Assembly: GCA_002338525.1 (NCBI GenBank)
Contig: DDIM01000008.1
Coordinates: forward strand, 74,689 to 106,059
Direction: 5' to 3'
Source of the DNA: Micavibrio sp. UBA1850
GTDB taxonomy: Bacteria; Pseudomonadota; Alphaproteobacteria; Micavibrionales; Micavibrionaceae
Length of the DNA stretch: 31,371 nt
Positions 15,348-24,075 of the stretch are shown here, one piece after another (positions within the stretch are counted from its first letter, which is position 1; each line of letters opens with the position of its first letter). The notes beneath the pieces were generated by a model. The model was not told the DNA's origin. It searched no databases and was given only the letters and a program-made list of their open reading frames with translations. The position numbers were made by a program, and so were the translations under genes.

Positions 15348-15371
15348 AATAGATGAATTATATCATCTATT
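15348..15371. repeat. Inverted repeat with 9-bp arms between the regulator and the SDR gene
   Basis: AATAGATGA (15348-15356) and TCATCTATT (15363-15371) are perfect reverse complements around ATTATA. The site lies in the 221-base gap, about 160 bases upstream of the ArsR-type gene and 40 bases past the SDR stop. It is AT-rich with no T-run, so an operator is as likely as a terminator. The rest of this gap (15190-15347, 15372-15410) shows no gene. Confidence 0.5.
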
Positions 15372-15410
15372 GCTACATGGATACAACTTTTTGTATATAA
15401 TCGCAACTTT

Positions 15411-16190
15411 TTATTGTTTTTTCGGCATCTTAGAGTTGATTTTAATCATTATACCCGTTGGTATTAGCCTCATGAGCGTTGTTAAGACAACCATTTGCCA
15501 CGGAAATGCAATCGAGACGGATTTTTTCTCTACGCCTTTTGCTATTTTTCTAGCCGCATATTCCCCATTTTTAAAAAAAGGCATAGGAAATTTGTTCTGA
15601 TCCGTAATACGGCTTTTTACGAATCCTGGATACACAACACTCACAAATACATTGTAGGGTGCTAAAGCCCCTCTTAGACTATTTCCTAAGAAACGAATGG
15701 CTGCTTTTGAGCTAGAATATGCTGGCGCGCCGGGCCATGGGGCGAAAGCGGCCATTGAACTAATAAATACAATCTGTCCCGATCGCCGCGCAACCATACG
15801 ATCCATTAATGGATCAAGCGTATTTAATACACCTATTATATTAATCCCGTATATATTTCGTATTTGTTTAATAAGCGCGGTGCCCGATTTATCTTTTAGA
15901 CCGCCCGTACCCCCTGAAATGCCAGCATTGGCCACTACAATATCGATAGGTGTGATATCATCTTGTGCACTCAAAAACTCCTTCATGGCCTTTTCATCTG
16001 TCACATCGATCACATGCGATGATACGGATGCAGCTTTTTTGACACATTGGTCGCAGACCTTTTGTAACCTTTGCGCGTCGCGTCCCGTTAATATCAAATG
16101 ATATTTTTCAGATGCATAATGATATGCAAGGGCCTCACCTATGCCACTTGAAGCACCTGTAATCAAAATATTTATTTTCGATGTGGACAT
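15411..16190 (-). CDS. Short-chain dehydrogenase/reductase (SDR)
   Basis: A classical SDR of about 259 residues from the ATG at 16190 (an upstream ATG at 16244 would add 18 polar residues; numbering here uses that longer form). TGASSGIG (29-36) binds the NAD(P) cofactor, NAG (106-108) stabilises the fold, ISS (161-163) supplies the catalytic Ser and YSSSK (176-180) is the YxxxK pair. PGFVKS (206-211) is also typical. A basic residue after the glycine motif region (TGRD, 53-56) suggests NADP(H). The C-terminal ~40 residues are hydrophobic (WQMVVLTTLMRLIPTGIMI) and may anchor it to the membrane. The substrate is unknown. The gene is divergent from gmk. Confidence 0.88.
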   Translation of the reverse strand: MSTSKINILITGASSGIGEALAYHYASEKYHLILTGRDAQRLQKVCDQCVKKAASVSSHVIDVTDEKAMKEFLSAQDDITPIDIVVANAGISGGTGGLKDKSGTALIKQIRNIYGINIIGVLNTLDPLMDRMVARRSGQIVFISSMAAFAPWPGAPAYSSSKAAIRFLGNSLRGALAPYNVFVSVVYPGFVKSRITDQNKFPMPFFKNGEYAARKIAKGVEKKSVSIAFPWQMVVLTTLMRLIPTGIMIKINSKMPKKQ

Positions 16191-16259
16191 CTTGGCTAGA
16201 CTTTCTGTGGTTTTAAATTTCGGACTTGTTTCTTCATGTTCCATGTTTAATATGAATCC

Positions 16260-16907
16260 ATGGATGTATCAAATTTAAAAAGACGCGGCCTCATGTATGT
16301 TCTCTCGTCTCCGTCTGGAGCTGGTAAGAGTACAATTGCGCGCGCCCTTCTCAAACAAAACGAAGATCTTACGGTGTCAGTGTCTGCTACAACCAGACAA
16401 AGGCGCGGTGGCGAAGTAACAGGCAAGGATTATCATTTCGTTGATATTCCAACCTTCAACCAAATGGTTGAAAATAAAAACATGCTTGAATACGCAAAAG
16501 TTTTTGACAATTACTACGGCACACCCCGTCAACCTGTCGAAGAGGCACTGTCACAAGGCAAGGATGTTATATTTGATATTGATTGGCAAGGGACACAGCA
16601 ACTCGCTGAAATGGCGCGCGATGACCTTGTTACCGTGTTCATATTACCACCTAGCCACGAGGAGCTAGAAAAGCGCCTGCGTAACCGTGCACTCGACACG
16701 CGTGAAACTGAAGAGCAAATTCAGGGCCGTATGTCAAAAGCCTCTAGCGAAATGTCGCATTATTCAGAATATGATTATGTGATTATTAACAAAGATATTG
16801 AAAGCTCAATTTCTAAGGCTCAGACAATTCTGGATGCCGAACGTATGCGTCGCCTTCGCTTAACGGGAACATCTGAATTTGTACGCGGCTTAATGGGCGG
16901 CCTTTAA
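16260..16907 (+). CDS. gmk: Guanylate kinase
   Basis: A 215-residue P-loop kinase. The phosphate-binding loop is SSPSGAGKST (16-25). SVSATTRQRRGGEVTGKDYHFV and EYAKVFDNYYGTPRQPVEEAL form the GMP-binding region, and RMSKASSEMSHYSEYDYVIIN closes the lid/core. It converts GMP and ATP to GDP and ADP in purine nucleotide synthesis. The ATG at 16260 adds a few residues before the core; an internal Met at residue 12 is another possible start. In many Alphaproteobacteria gmk follows a YicC-like gene; here it is divergent from an SDR gene and convergent with the carboxypeptidase gene, 4 bases away. Confidence 0.96.
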   Translation: MDVSNLKRRGLMYVLSSPSGAGKSTIARALLKQNEDLTVSVSATTRQRRGGEVTGKDYHFVDIPTFNQMVENKNMLEYAKVFDNYYGTPRQPVEEALSQGKDVIFDIDWQGTQQLAEMARDDLVTVFILPPSHEELEKRLRNRALDTRETEEQIQGRMSKASSEMSHYSEYDYVIINKDIESSISKAQTILDAERMRRLRLTGTSEFVRGLMGGL

Positions 16908-16911
16908 ATTT

Positions 16912-18087
16912 TTACCATATTTCGTTGGTCAACTGACGTAAATGTTCGTTCTTTTTACTACGCTCGTAGTTTAAAAGCTGATTATTTTTTTCTAACAAGA
17001 CTAAGCTTGTTTGTGCGCGTGCCGGGTCATCTGCCTCACGAATAAATCTATTCTTTTGGTCATACAGGGGATGTCCGTACGTTAAAACCACTAAGTTATT
17101 ATTGTCTCTTTGTCCTGTAATTATAGCCGTACGTCCCGCCTTGTTTGTTGTACCTGTTTTTAATCCAGACACGTTGTACAATCTAGACTGCGCTAAAAAC
17201 TCGTCTTTGTATAACGGGTTGGTTGATTTGAATGTAGGGTTTCTGCGATCAGTTATACCCATTTTCATGCGGTCAATGATACTCTCTTGGCTAATCTTGT
17301 ACTCTCTTTGACTCGTATAGCGAACATGATCTGGATACATCCTTGTCATGACAACCGCAAGTTTTGACAGATCCTCTATCGTTGACACATTCGCCATCTT
17401 TTTTGTTTCTGGCACTATGTGATTACTGTCTCGGCCTGGTAGACCTGACGAATTTATAAAGGCCGTATTCGCTAACCCTAAGTGGCGCGCTTTTTCGTTC
17501 ATCAGTTCTACGAAATAACGTTCTGCGTTTATTTCATCCTGTACGTCTTTTGGTGTTACTCCTAAGACATTCATACCCAGTGCACGCGCGACTTGGTTGA
17601 CTGACAAGCCCATCATAAATTTAAGGCCATCATCTATGTTTAAATCATCATTTCGTAATGGTATGTGCGCAACACGCCCCCTACGGGTCGCACGCATATA
17701 TGTTACGTTTTTTAATTTTGTTTTTAAGGTTAAAGGCGTACCTGCGACAGTTTTTCCCTTTGCTAAATGATCTTGCACCAGCATATATGTGACAATCTTT
17801 GCCAAGGAGGCCGTATCTGTTGGCTTCGTAATTTGTGATAAATTGAACTCACCGATAAGTCGACCTTCGACAGGGTCTATGATGGCGTCCATACGTGTAC
17901 GTTTCAGCAACTCTCTTTTCAAAGGCTGGGCATAAGAGCGATATGCGGGGACAGGAGCTAAATTTAGAGTCTGTTGTGGTATGAATTGCGGATTTGGTGT
18001 CGATGCTCGGGAAAAGCCCATTGGGAGCATAGCTGTAGCCGAAACCATGCCTGCATATTTTATAAAATCTCGCCTTGATAATGCCAC
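16912..18087 (-). CDS. D-alanyl-D-alanine carboxypeptidase-type serine hydrolase (S11/PBP) with Tat signal
   Basis: A 391-residue penicillin-binding protein. All three active-site motifs are present: SLAK (94-97), SVN (162-164) and KTG (310-312). INSSGLPG and the loop before KTG are typical of family S11. The N-terminus SRRDFIKYAGMVSATAMLPM (4-23) is a textbook twin-arginine signal with its hydrophobic stretch, so it should be exported folded. Such enzymes remove the terminal D-Ala from peptidoglycan stems in the periplasm. The protein lacks an obvious C-terminal amphipathic anchor like that of PBP5. It is followed 30 bases upstream by rsmA on the same strand and may be cotranscribed with surA-rsmA. 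Confidence 0.92.
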   Translation of the reverse strand: MALSRRDFIKYAGMVSATAMLPMGFSRASTPNPQFIPQQTLNLAPVPAYRSYAQPLKRELLKRTRMDAIIDPVEGRLIGEFNLSQITKPTDTASLAKIVTYMLVQDHLAKGKTVAGTPLTLKTKLKNVTYMRATRRGRVAHIPLRNDDLNIDDGLKFMMGLSVNQVARALGMNVLGVTPKDVQDEINAERYFVELMNEKARHLGLANTAFINSSGLPGRDSNHIVPETKKMANVSTIEDLSKLAVVMTRMYPDHVRYTSQREYKISQESIIDRMKMGITDRRNPTFKSTNPLYKDEFLAQSRLYNVSGLKTGTTNKAGRTAIITGQRDNNNLVVLTYGHPLYDQKNRFIREADDPARAQTSLVLLEKNNQLLNYERSKKNEHLRQLTNEIW

Positions 18088-18117
18088 TACATCCTCCCCT
18101 CTGGTAGAGTTTAAGTG

Positions 18118-18981
18118 TTAGGAGCCTTGACGATCTTTTTCTGCTGCAATTTTTACAAATTCTTCGACCGTTAAATCTTCCGCTCTCTTTGTTATGTCTA
18201 TACCACATTTTTCACATATGTGTAAATATGGCTTTAATGTAGACCTCAACATTTTACGTCTCTGGCTAAACGCAGCTTTTACGATATGTTCCATTGTCTT
18301 AAATGTGGGTTGCGGCCCCTCAGATAAATCTTTTGGCACAAACTGAACCACACTTGATGTGATTTTAGGCGGCGGAGAAAATACATTCGGCGGCAATTCA
18401 AACAGCGGTTGTGCGTGACACAGCCACTGCGACATAACCGATAATCTGCCGTAAGCTTTCGTTTTAGGTAGAGCCACTATACGGTCAGCCACTTCCTTTT
18501 GAAACATCAACACCATTTGCGAGTAAGCATTTGAATTTTGCTCAATTTGGGCAAGCCATCCGAATAATAAGGGTGTGGCTATGTTATATGGTAGATTTGC
18601 TACAATTGAGGCTGGTTGGTCTTGGGACAGCCTTTTCAAATCAGTATTTAATGCATCACCCAGATGTAGCTCTAAGCCACCTTGTGCTGCATCCTTTACC
18701 ATTTGTAGCGCTTCGACCGCGCGTGGATCAAATTCAACGGCAATTACTTTTTTAGCCCCTGCGCATAAAAGCGATCGTGTAAGCCCTCCTGGGCCAGGGC
18801 CAACCTCGAAGATTGTCGTTTTTTCTATGTCAAAAACTTGGCGCGCAATTTTATCTGTTACGTTTAAATCCAGCAAAAAGTTTTGGCCAAGTGATTTCTT
18901 GGCACGTAACTGATGGCTTTCAATGACGTCTCGAAGAGGCGGTAACTGTGAAACTGCGGCTCTACTGGACACGATTTTCAA
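18118..18981 (-). CDS. rsmA: 16S rRNA (adenine1518-N6/adenine1519-N6)-dimethyltransferase RsmA (KsgA)
   Basis: A 287-residue SAM-dependent dimethyltransferase. KKSLGQNFLLD (28-38) is the family N-terminal signature, EVGPGPGGLT (59-68) is the SAM loop, and NLPYNI (129-134) is the catalytic motif for N6-adenine. QRRKMLRSTLKP marks the C-terminal RNA-binding domain. It dimethylates two adjacent adenines in helix 45 as a late check on 30S assembly. The first 20 bases of the gene overlap the 3' end of surA, so translation is probably coupled. In many Proteobacteria pdxA lies between surA and rsmA; here it is absent. Confidence 0.96.
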   Translation of the reverse strand: MKIVSSRAAVSQLPPLRDVIESHQLRAKKSLGQNFLLDLNVTDKIARQVFDIEKTTIFEVGPGPGGLTRSLLCAGAKKVIAVEFDPRAVEALQMVKDAAQGGLELHLGDALNTDLKRLSQDQPASIVANLPYNIATPLLFGWLAQIEQNSNAYSQMVLMFQKEVADRIVALPKTKAYGRLSVMSQWLCHAQPLFELPPNVFSPPPKITSSVVQFVPKDLSEGPQPTFKTMEHIVKAAFSQRRKMLRSTLKPYLHICEKCGIDITKRAEDLTVEEFVKIAAEKDRQGS

Positions 18982-19909
18982 TGAAGGCTGAGGCTTTAAG
19001 GTCTAGAAGGTAACTCTTCGCGCGACGCGCTAATCTTTGGTTTCCGATTTTGGACAAAACGGCTTCTCGATCAGGAACATTTTCTTCTAACAAAACACGC
19101 TTATTACGAAGCAGTAATATGTGATAGCCACTGACACTTTTGATTGGTTGTGTTATTGATCCAACCGCAGTCTTTGCGATAGCTGTTCGTAATTCTTCGT
19201 TTAGCTGGCTTCCCTCAACCCAGCCAAGGTCTCCCCCTTGCGCTGCGCCCGCAGCAGTAGAGAATTGACGCGCCATGGCAGGGAAACTCTCAGGCTTTTG
19301 TTGAAGCTGCTTAAATATATTCATGGCAGACTGTCTAATTTGCATATCCTGAGCAGGGTCATCCACGGTTAAGAAAATTTCTGATATTAAATATTCAGTT
19401 TCGCCAATGCGATTTTGCAGTAACGCGAGCTCCCCATCAACGTCTGCTTCTGTAACATCAACACGCGGACGAATTTTTGCTGCGACAACATTCCCCCATG
19501 CTATTTCCGCACGGATTTGATCATATAATGTCGAAAGATTAATATTAGAGTTTTTAAGCATGGCCTTGAATTGCTCAGGCGGAATATTATTTTGCTGTGC
19601 AATGTTGGCAAATCCTTGGTCGATTTGTTCTTGGTCGACTTGGATATCAAGATTGCTTGCTTCTTGGATTTTCAACTGCTCTTCAATCAACATACTGGTG
19701 ATTTGCGGCGCAAGGCGTTGTCTTAATTCTGCAGTATTGGGCATGCCTGATGACTGCATGATCAGCTTGAGGCGGTCATTAATATCAGAGTAGGTGATGA
19801 CATTGTCATTGACCACAACAGCAATGCCTTCTTCCGCGGCATAAACCATCTGAGGTTGAACAACAACAAAAGTCAAAAATAAACTTAATACGGGTATAAT
19901 ATATTTCAT
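18962..19909 (-). CDS. surA: SurA-like periplasmic peptidylprolyl isomerase
   Basis: A 315-residue periplasmic chaperone starting at ATG 19909 (a TTG at 19945 adds a non-signal extension). MKYIIPVLSLFLTFVVVQPQ and MVYA form a signal peptide cut before AEEG. The SurA N-terminal domain follows (VVNDNVITYSDINDRL, then LIEEQLKIQEA). One parvulin domain starts near SEIFLTVDDPAQ and includes GGDLGWVEGSQL and VSGYHILLLRNKR. E. coli SurA has two parvulin domains; a single one is common in Alphaproteobacteria. SurA escorts outer-membrane proteins, including LptD, to the BAM complex. lptD, often just upstream, is not here; a DUF1223 gene lies divergent at 107 bases. Confidence 0.9.
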   Translation of the reverse strand: MKYIIPVLSLFLTFVVVQPQMVYAAEEGIAVVVNDNVITYSDINDRLKLIMQSSGMPNTAELRQRLAPQITSMLIEEQLKIQEASNLDIQVDQEQIDQGFANIAQQNNIPPEQFKAMLKNSNINLSTLYDQIRAEIAWGNVVAAKIRPRVDVTEADVDGELALLQNRIGETEYLISEIFLTVDDPAQDMQIRQSAMNIFKQLQQKPESFPAMARQFSTAAGAAQGGDLGWVEGSQLNEELRTAIAKTAVGSITQPIKSVSGYHILLLRNKRVLLEENVPDREAVLSKIGNQRLARRAKSYLLDLKASAFIENRVQ

Positions 19910-20016
19910 GAAAATACTATATAGTGTCTCTAAACCGTGACGCAAGTAAAGATTAACCTCCCTTGTGCATCCTTTTACACTCTTAACGCCACGAGCGTGC
20001 AGGAAGGTGAGCTATT

Positions 20017-20790
20017 TTGAAAAAGCTTATTATATTACTCGTTTCAATCGCTTTTTGCGCGCTTATAATCGGCGTGTGGGCGAGCCAAAGACACGACGCA
20101 TTTGACACCGCACCTGTTGAAATTCCCCCATCAAAAACGCCTATTGTTATTGAACTTTTCACGTCACAAGGCTGTGTGTCCTGCCCGCCTGCTGATCGGT
20201 TATTGGCAACGCTTGTGACCAAAGATAATGTTTACGCACTTTCCTGCCATGTAACGTACTGGGATTATAATGGCTGGAATGATACATTGGGTCTGCCTGT
20301 TTGTAATCAGCGTCAAAAAGGATTAGGCCAAACCCTTGGCAACGGATCACGTATCTATACACCGCAGATGATTATTAATGGGCATGTGGAGCTTATTGGT
20401 AGTAGTGTTGATAAGGTCGTAAACGCCATAAGCCAGCTACAAACTTCTCATTCGCCAATCAGGTACATAGACACTTCACTTAAAGGAGCGCAAATAACGT
20501 TGGACATGCCCGACCTTGGCGCAACCAAACCATATAATGTCACGCTATTTTTTATAAAAAAATACGTAGAGACACCCATTGGGCGCGGAAGCAATCGCGA
20601 CAAAACAATTGAATATGTGCAAAATGTGCGCGCCGTAGAAGATGCTGGCACGTGGGGTGGTGCATACGAGACACGTACAGTTAATATTCCCCCTCAAATA
20701 TCAAGGTCAATTAATTTTGACGAAATAATTGCCGTTGCAAGGGATGGATTGTACGGACAGATCCGAGCGGTTGGCAGATATACCCTCTAG
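20017..20790 (+). CDS. DUF1223 thioredoxin-like protein
   Basis: A 257-residue DUF1223 protein. A signal anchor (LIILLVSIAFCALIIGVWA, 4-22) precedes a thioredoxin-like domain with IELFTSQGCVSCPPADRLL (45-63; Cys53 and Cys56). HVTYWDYNGWNDTLG, YTPQMIINGHVELIG and the C-terminal beta region are family landmarks. The CxxC suggests a periplasmic thiol redox role, but the family's function is not established. The start is TTG at 20017, supported by a strong Shine-Dalgarno AGGAAGGTGAG (20001-20011) and by the signal sequence beginning right there. It is divergent from surA and convergent with the helicase gene. Confidence 0.9.
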   Translation: MKKLIILLVSIAFCALIIGVWASQRHDAFDTAPVEIPPSKTPIVIELFTSQGCVSCPPADRLLATLVTKDNVYALSCHVTYWDYNGWNDTLGLPVCNQRQKGLGQTLGNGSRIYTPQMIINGHVELIGSSVDKVVNAISQLQTSHSPIRYIDTSLKGAQITLDMPDLGATKPYNVTLFFIKKYVETPIGRGSNRDKTIEYVQNVRAVEDAGTWGGAYETRTVNIPPQISRSINFDEIIAVARDGLYGQIRAVGRYTL

Positions 20791-20796
20791 CGTGCT

Positions 20797-23067
20797 TTAT
20801 ATTTTATCTATAAAGCTTGCGAGTACGCGTTTCATGTCACCACTATCAAATTGAATATCTAACTTATTCCCTTCAACATGCACCACAACCCCTTCACCAA
20901 ATGAAGGGTGGCTTACGCGGTCATCTTTTAGGAACTGGTTTGAGCCTTGCCCGCCAGCAGAGGCTTTCTCTTGGGCGCGTTCTTTGATGAGCTTATTGAT
21001 CAAATTATCATTTTTGCCTGTAAAACCATCATTTTTTCTAGGCGTGTATGTACTGTTATAACTTGGCGAATAATCTGAACCATAGCTACTTTGCTCTACG
21101 CTTTGGTGTGGACGGTAAAGCCCTGTGTCGGTTTGTACGTCTATTGTATGTTCGGGCAACTCGTCTACAAAACGTGAGGGGATCGCACTAACCCAACTGC
21201 CATACATACGCCTATTGCCTGCGTATGTTATGACTGATTTCTTACGTGCTCGCGTGATACCAACATAAGCAAGGCGTCGTTCCTCTTCCAAGCCTTTATT
21301 CCCAAGCTCATCCATTGATCTTTGCGATGGAAAAACGCCATCCTCCCATCCCGGTAAAAAGACGAGGTCAAACTCCAACCCCTTGGCACCGTGAAGCGTC
21401 ATGATAGTGACTTGCTCGCCAGAATCATTATTTTGATTTTCCATGACAAGCGAGACATGCTCCAAAAATTGCGCAAGACTTTCAAAATCCTGCATGGCGT
21501 TTACAAGCTCTTTTAAATTTTCAATTCTGCCGGGTGCATCTGCGGATTTATCATCCTTCCACATCTGTACGTATCCGGATTCCTCCAAAATAGTCCACGC
21601 CAGTTCCGCGTGAGGCATTGTTGGAACAAGGGATTTCCAACGCTCAAAAGAATCAACAAGCGCCATCAATGTACCATTTACTTTGGCACGCAATTCACCG
21701 CGCTGCGCCATGTCTTGGATTGCCACATACAAGCTCATATTGTGTGTACGTGCATGAGTTTGTAAATTTTGCAGCGTCGTATTCCCCAAGCCTCTTTTAG
21801 GGGTATTCATAATGCGTTCTAATGCAAGATCGTCCGATGGTTGAGCAACCACTCTTAAGTACGCAAGTGCATCGCGAATTTCCATACGCTCATAAAATCG
21901 CGGTCCGCCAACCACACGATAAGGCACGCCGTTTTGAATAAACTGTTCCTCGAATTCACGCATCATAAAGGACGCACGTACAAGTACAGCCATCTGCGAC
22001 AGTGACGTTTTTTTACGTTGTGCTGATTCAATTTCTTCAGTAATCCAGCGTGCTTCGGCTTGTCCGTCCCATACACCACGAAGGGTGACTTTTTCGCCCT
22101 CTTCTTGTGCCGACCACAACGTCTTTCCTAATCGCCCCTGATTATTACCGATAACGCCGCTGGCCGCTGCCAAAATGTGACCCGTCGAGCGATAATTTTG
22201 CTCCAAACGTATAATTTTGGCACCCGGAAAATCATTTTCAAATTTTAAAATATTCCCAACTTCTGCACCACGCCACCCATAAATAGATTGGTCGTCATCT
22301 CCAACACAGCATATATTACCCGTGCCTTGTGCAAGTAATCTTAACCATTGATATTGCGCAGTGTTGGTATCTTGATACTCGTCCACCATGATATATTTAA
22401 ATCGCCTGTGGTAATCGGCTAATACTTGGTTTTCACTGTTTTTGAAAATATTGATGACATGTAGTAGTAAATCACCAAAATCGCAGGCATTTAGACTTTT
22501 TAGACGATTTTGATACAAGCGGTACAAATGAAGCAGTTTACCGTTTGCCACATCCCCCACCTCATCAAGAGAAACATTTTCTGGGGTTAGCGCACGATCC
22601 TTCCATCGATCAATAATAGACACAACCAATTTGGGCGCCCACTTTTTAGTATCAATGTTTTCGATCTCCATGATCTGTTTCATTAGACGGTTTTGGTCGT
22701 CTGGATCTAAAATCGTATAATTAGATTCCAAGCCTACAAGTTGACAATGTTGTCTGAGCATTCTTGCAGCAAGCGCATGAAACGTTCCAAGCCACCACCC
22801 TTCAACAGGCTGTCCTAATGTTTGTGCAACACGCTCTTTCATTTCAAGGGCGGCTTTGTTTGTAAATGTCACAGCCAGAATTTGTGAAGGGAAAACTTGG
22901 TTTGTATTAATTAAATGCGCCAAACGCGTCGTTAACACCCGCGTTTTACCTGTGCCAGCACCCGCAAGAACCAAAACCGCGCCATTAAGACTTTCAACGG
23001 CGTCTCTTTGGGGGGCGTTTAGGGTTTCGAGATATGGGTATTGTCGCTGAGCGTTCATCGTTTGCAT
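20797..23067 (-). CDS. uvrD: UvrD/PcrA-family ATP-dependent DNA helicase
   Basis: A 756-residue SF1A helicase. The Q motif is LNAPQRDAV (16-24), motif I AGAGTGKT (35-42), motif Ia VTFTNKAALEMKERV, motif II VDEYQDTN, motif III GDDDQSIYGWRGA, motif IV RLEQNYRST, motif V TLHGAKGLEFDLVFLPGWEDG and motif VI EEERRLAYVGITRARK. The C-terminal ~40 residues (VSHPSFGEGVVVHVEGNKLD) form the Tudor-like domain that contacts RNA polymerase in PcrA/UvrD. It unwinds DNA 3' to 5' in nucleotide excision and mismatch repair and clears stalled forks. The second Met (codon 4) is an alternative start. Rep is excluded by the Tudor-like tail. The gene is followed closely by the convergent DUF1223 gene. Confidence 0.95.
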   Translation of the reverse strand: MQTMNAQRQYPYLETLNAPQRDAVESLNGAVLVLAGAGTGKTRVLTTRLAHLINTNQVFPSQILAVTFTNKAALEMKERVAQTLGQPVEGWWLGTFHALAARMLRQHCQLVGLESNYTILDPDDQNRLMKQIMEIENIDTKKWAPKLVVSIIDRWKDRALTPENVSLDEVGDVANGKLLHLYRLYQNRLKSLNACDFGDLLLHVINIFKNSENQVLADYHRRFKYIMVDEYQDTNTAQYQWLRLLAQGTGNICCVGDDDQSIYGWRGAEVGNILKFENDFPGAKIIRLEQNYRSTGHILAAASGVIGNNQGRLGKTLWSAQEEGEKVTLRGVWDGQAEARWITEEIESAQRKKTSLSQMAVLVRASFMMREFEEQFIQNGVPYRVVGGPRFYERMEIRDALAYLRVVAQPSDDLALERIMNTPKRGLGNTTLQNLQTHARTHNMSLYVAIQDMAQRGELRAKVNGTLMALVDSFERWKSLVPTMPHAELAWTILEESGYVQMWKDDKSADAPGRIENLKELVNAMQDFESLAQFLEHVSLVMENQNNDSGEQVTIMTLHGAKGLEFDLVFLPGWEDGVFPSQRSMDELGNKGLEEERRLAYVGITRARKKSVITYAGNRRMYGSWVSAIPSRFVDELPEHTIDVQTDTGLYRPHQSVEQSSYGSDYSPSYNSTYTPRKNDGFTGKNDNLINKLIKERAQEKASAGGQGSNQFLKDDRVSHPSFGEGVVVHVEGNKLDIQFDSGDMKRVLASFIDKI

Positions 23068-23170
23068 ATTTATAGATGTAGAGTGTAGTGATGTTTACGG
23101 CAAGATATAGATGCACAAATCGATGCTGATCTATTAGACACGAATTTTCGCCATGCCTGCTTTTTATGAT

Positions 23171-24061
23171 TTATTCTTGGGACAAGAACACAACATTGAA
23201 ACAGGCTTCGTTAAATACGATTTGATCCTCGCCATTGACATGTCTGATTGTATTTTCACTGACCTCAATGGTTTCTTTTGCAATTTGAGGCGCAAATACA
23301 ACGAAATGCACATAATCATACGTCCATGGCACATCTTTTAATGTCTTTGAGTCAGGCAGGTTCGGCTCCGCATTAAGGCAGTCTATACGCAAAATATCTT
23401 TGCCAAAATCTGGTGACACATAAATCATTGTAAATTCTGGGCCTGCTTGGATTGCATCATTTCCAGAGCCGGCATCAATGATAGAATTTCCTGTTGCATA
23501 AATTTGGTCATCATCAGGACCTGCAAGGTGAACAACAACTTCTTTACCAAAAGACGCCTCACACGTGAGACGGTTACGCCCAGTGTCTCCCACAATATAG
23601 CCTTCTAAACCAGTGCATTTAGCCTCTGAGACGACACCTTCTTCTGCGTTATCAGGCACATTGGCAGCCACCGTAGATACTGGGGCTAATGTTTCATAAG
23701 AGAGCAAACTCTGTGTTGGCCCGCTTGTTGCGTTACTTAGGGGATAGAAGACAGGTAAACTTCCATTTTTTACTGACGAGTCAAATGCTTCAAGGAAGTT
23801 TTCAGCCTGCATGGGGGCATCCTGCCATACAGATTCATAGTTCGAGACAGTTGTCTTCAATAGGTTTACGATGCGCTCTTTTTGATTGACCTCTTCTTCG
23901 GTCAATTGTGCATCATCCTTTAACTGTTCGATATCGTATGTTTGCTGGGCGCTCAGGTCGAAACGGCGGGGCGGCTCAGGCTCAAAACTCACAACTGAAA
24001 AGCCGATATAACCAAAACCGAGTATAATAATGAATACCGCCGATAGGACTATATTTTTCAT
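23171..24061 (-). CDS. Membrane-anchored envelope protein with RTX-like acidic turns
   Basis: A 296-residue protein of unknown function. An uncleaved-looking N-terminal hydrophobic helix (3-25) is followed by a charged helical region (about 35-100) and a Ser/Pro/Ala linker. A beta-rich domain starts near residue 145. Within it, HLAGPDDDQIYATGNSIIDAG and SGNDAIQAGPEF (178-210) look like two or three degenerate turns of the GGxGxD Ca2+-binding (RTX) repeat. Four cysteines (149, 167, 228, 287) could form two disulfides, consistent with a periplasmic domain. True RTX proteins carry more repeats and a C-terminal secretion signal, so export by type I secretion is not supported. It lies between uvrD and a GGDEF gene, 14 bases after the latter. 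Confidence 0.75.
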   Translation of the reverse strand: MKNIVLSAVFIIILGFGYIGFSVVSFEPEPPRRFDLSAQQTYDIEQLKDDAQLTEEEVNQKERIVNLLKTTVSNYESVWQDAPMQAENFLEAFDSSVKNGSLPVFYPLSNATSGPTQSLLSYETLAPVSTVAANVPDNAEEGVVSEAKCTGLEGYIVGDTGRNRLTCEASFGKEVVVHLAGPDDDQIYATGNSIIDAGSGNDAIQAGPEFTMIYVSPDFGKDILRIDCLNAEPNLPDSKTLKDVPWTYDYVHFVVFAPQIAKETIEVSENTIRHVNGEDQIVFNEACFNVVFLSQE

Positions 24062-24075
24062 GAACGCCTCTTATC

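Noticed and set aside
20794..20816. Inverted repeat GCTTTATA/TATAAAGC between convergent DUF1223 and uvrD genes as a terminator
   Set aside because: The stem is AT-rich and no T-run follows on either strand; too weak to call.
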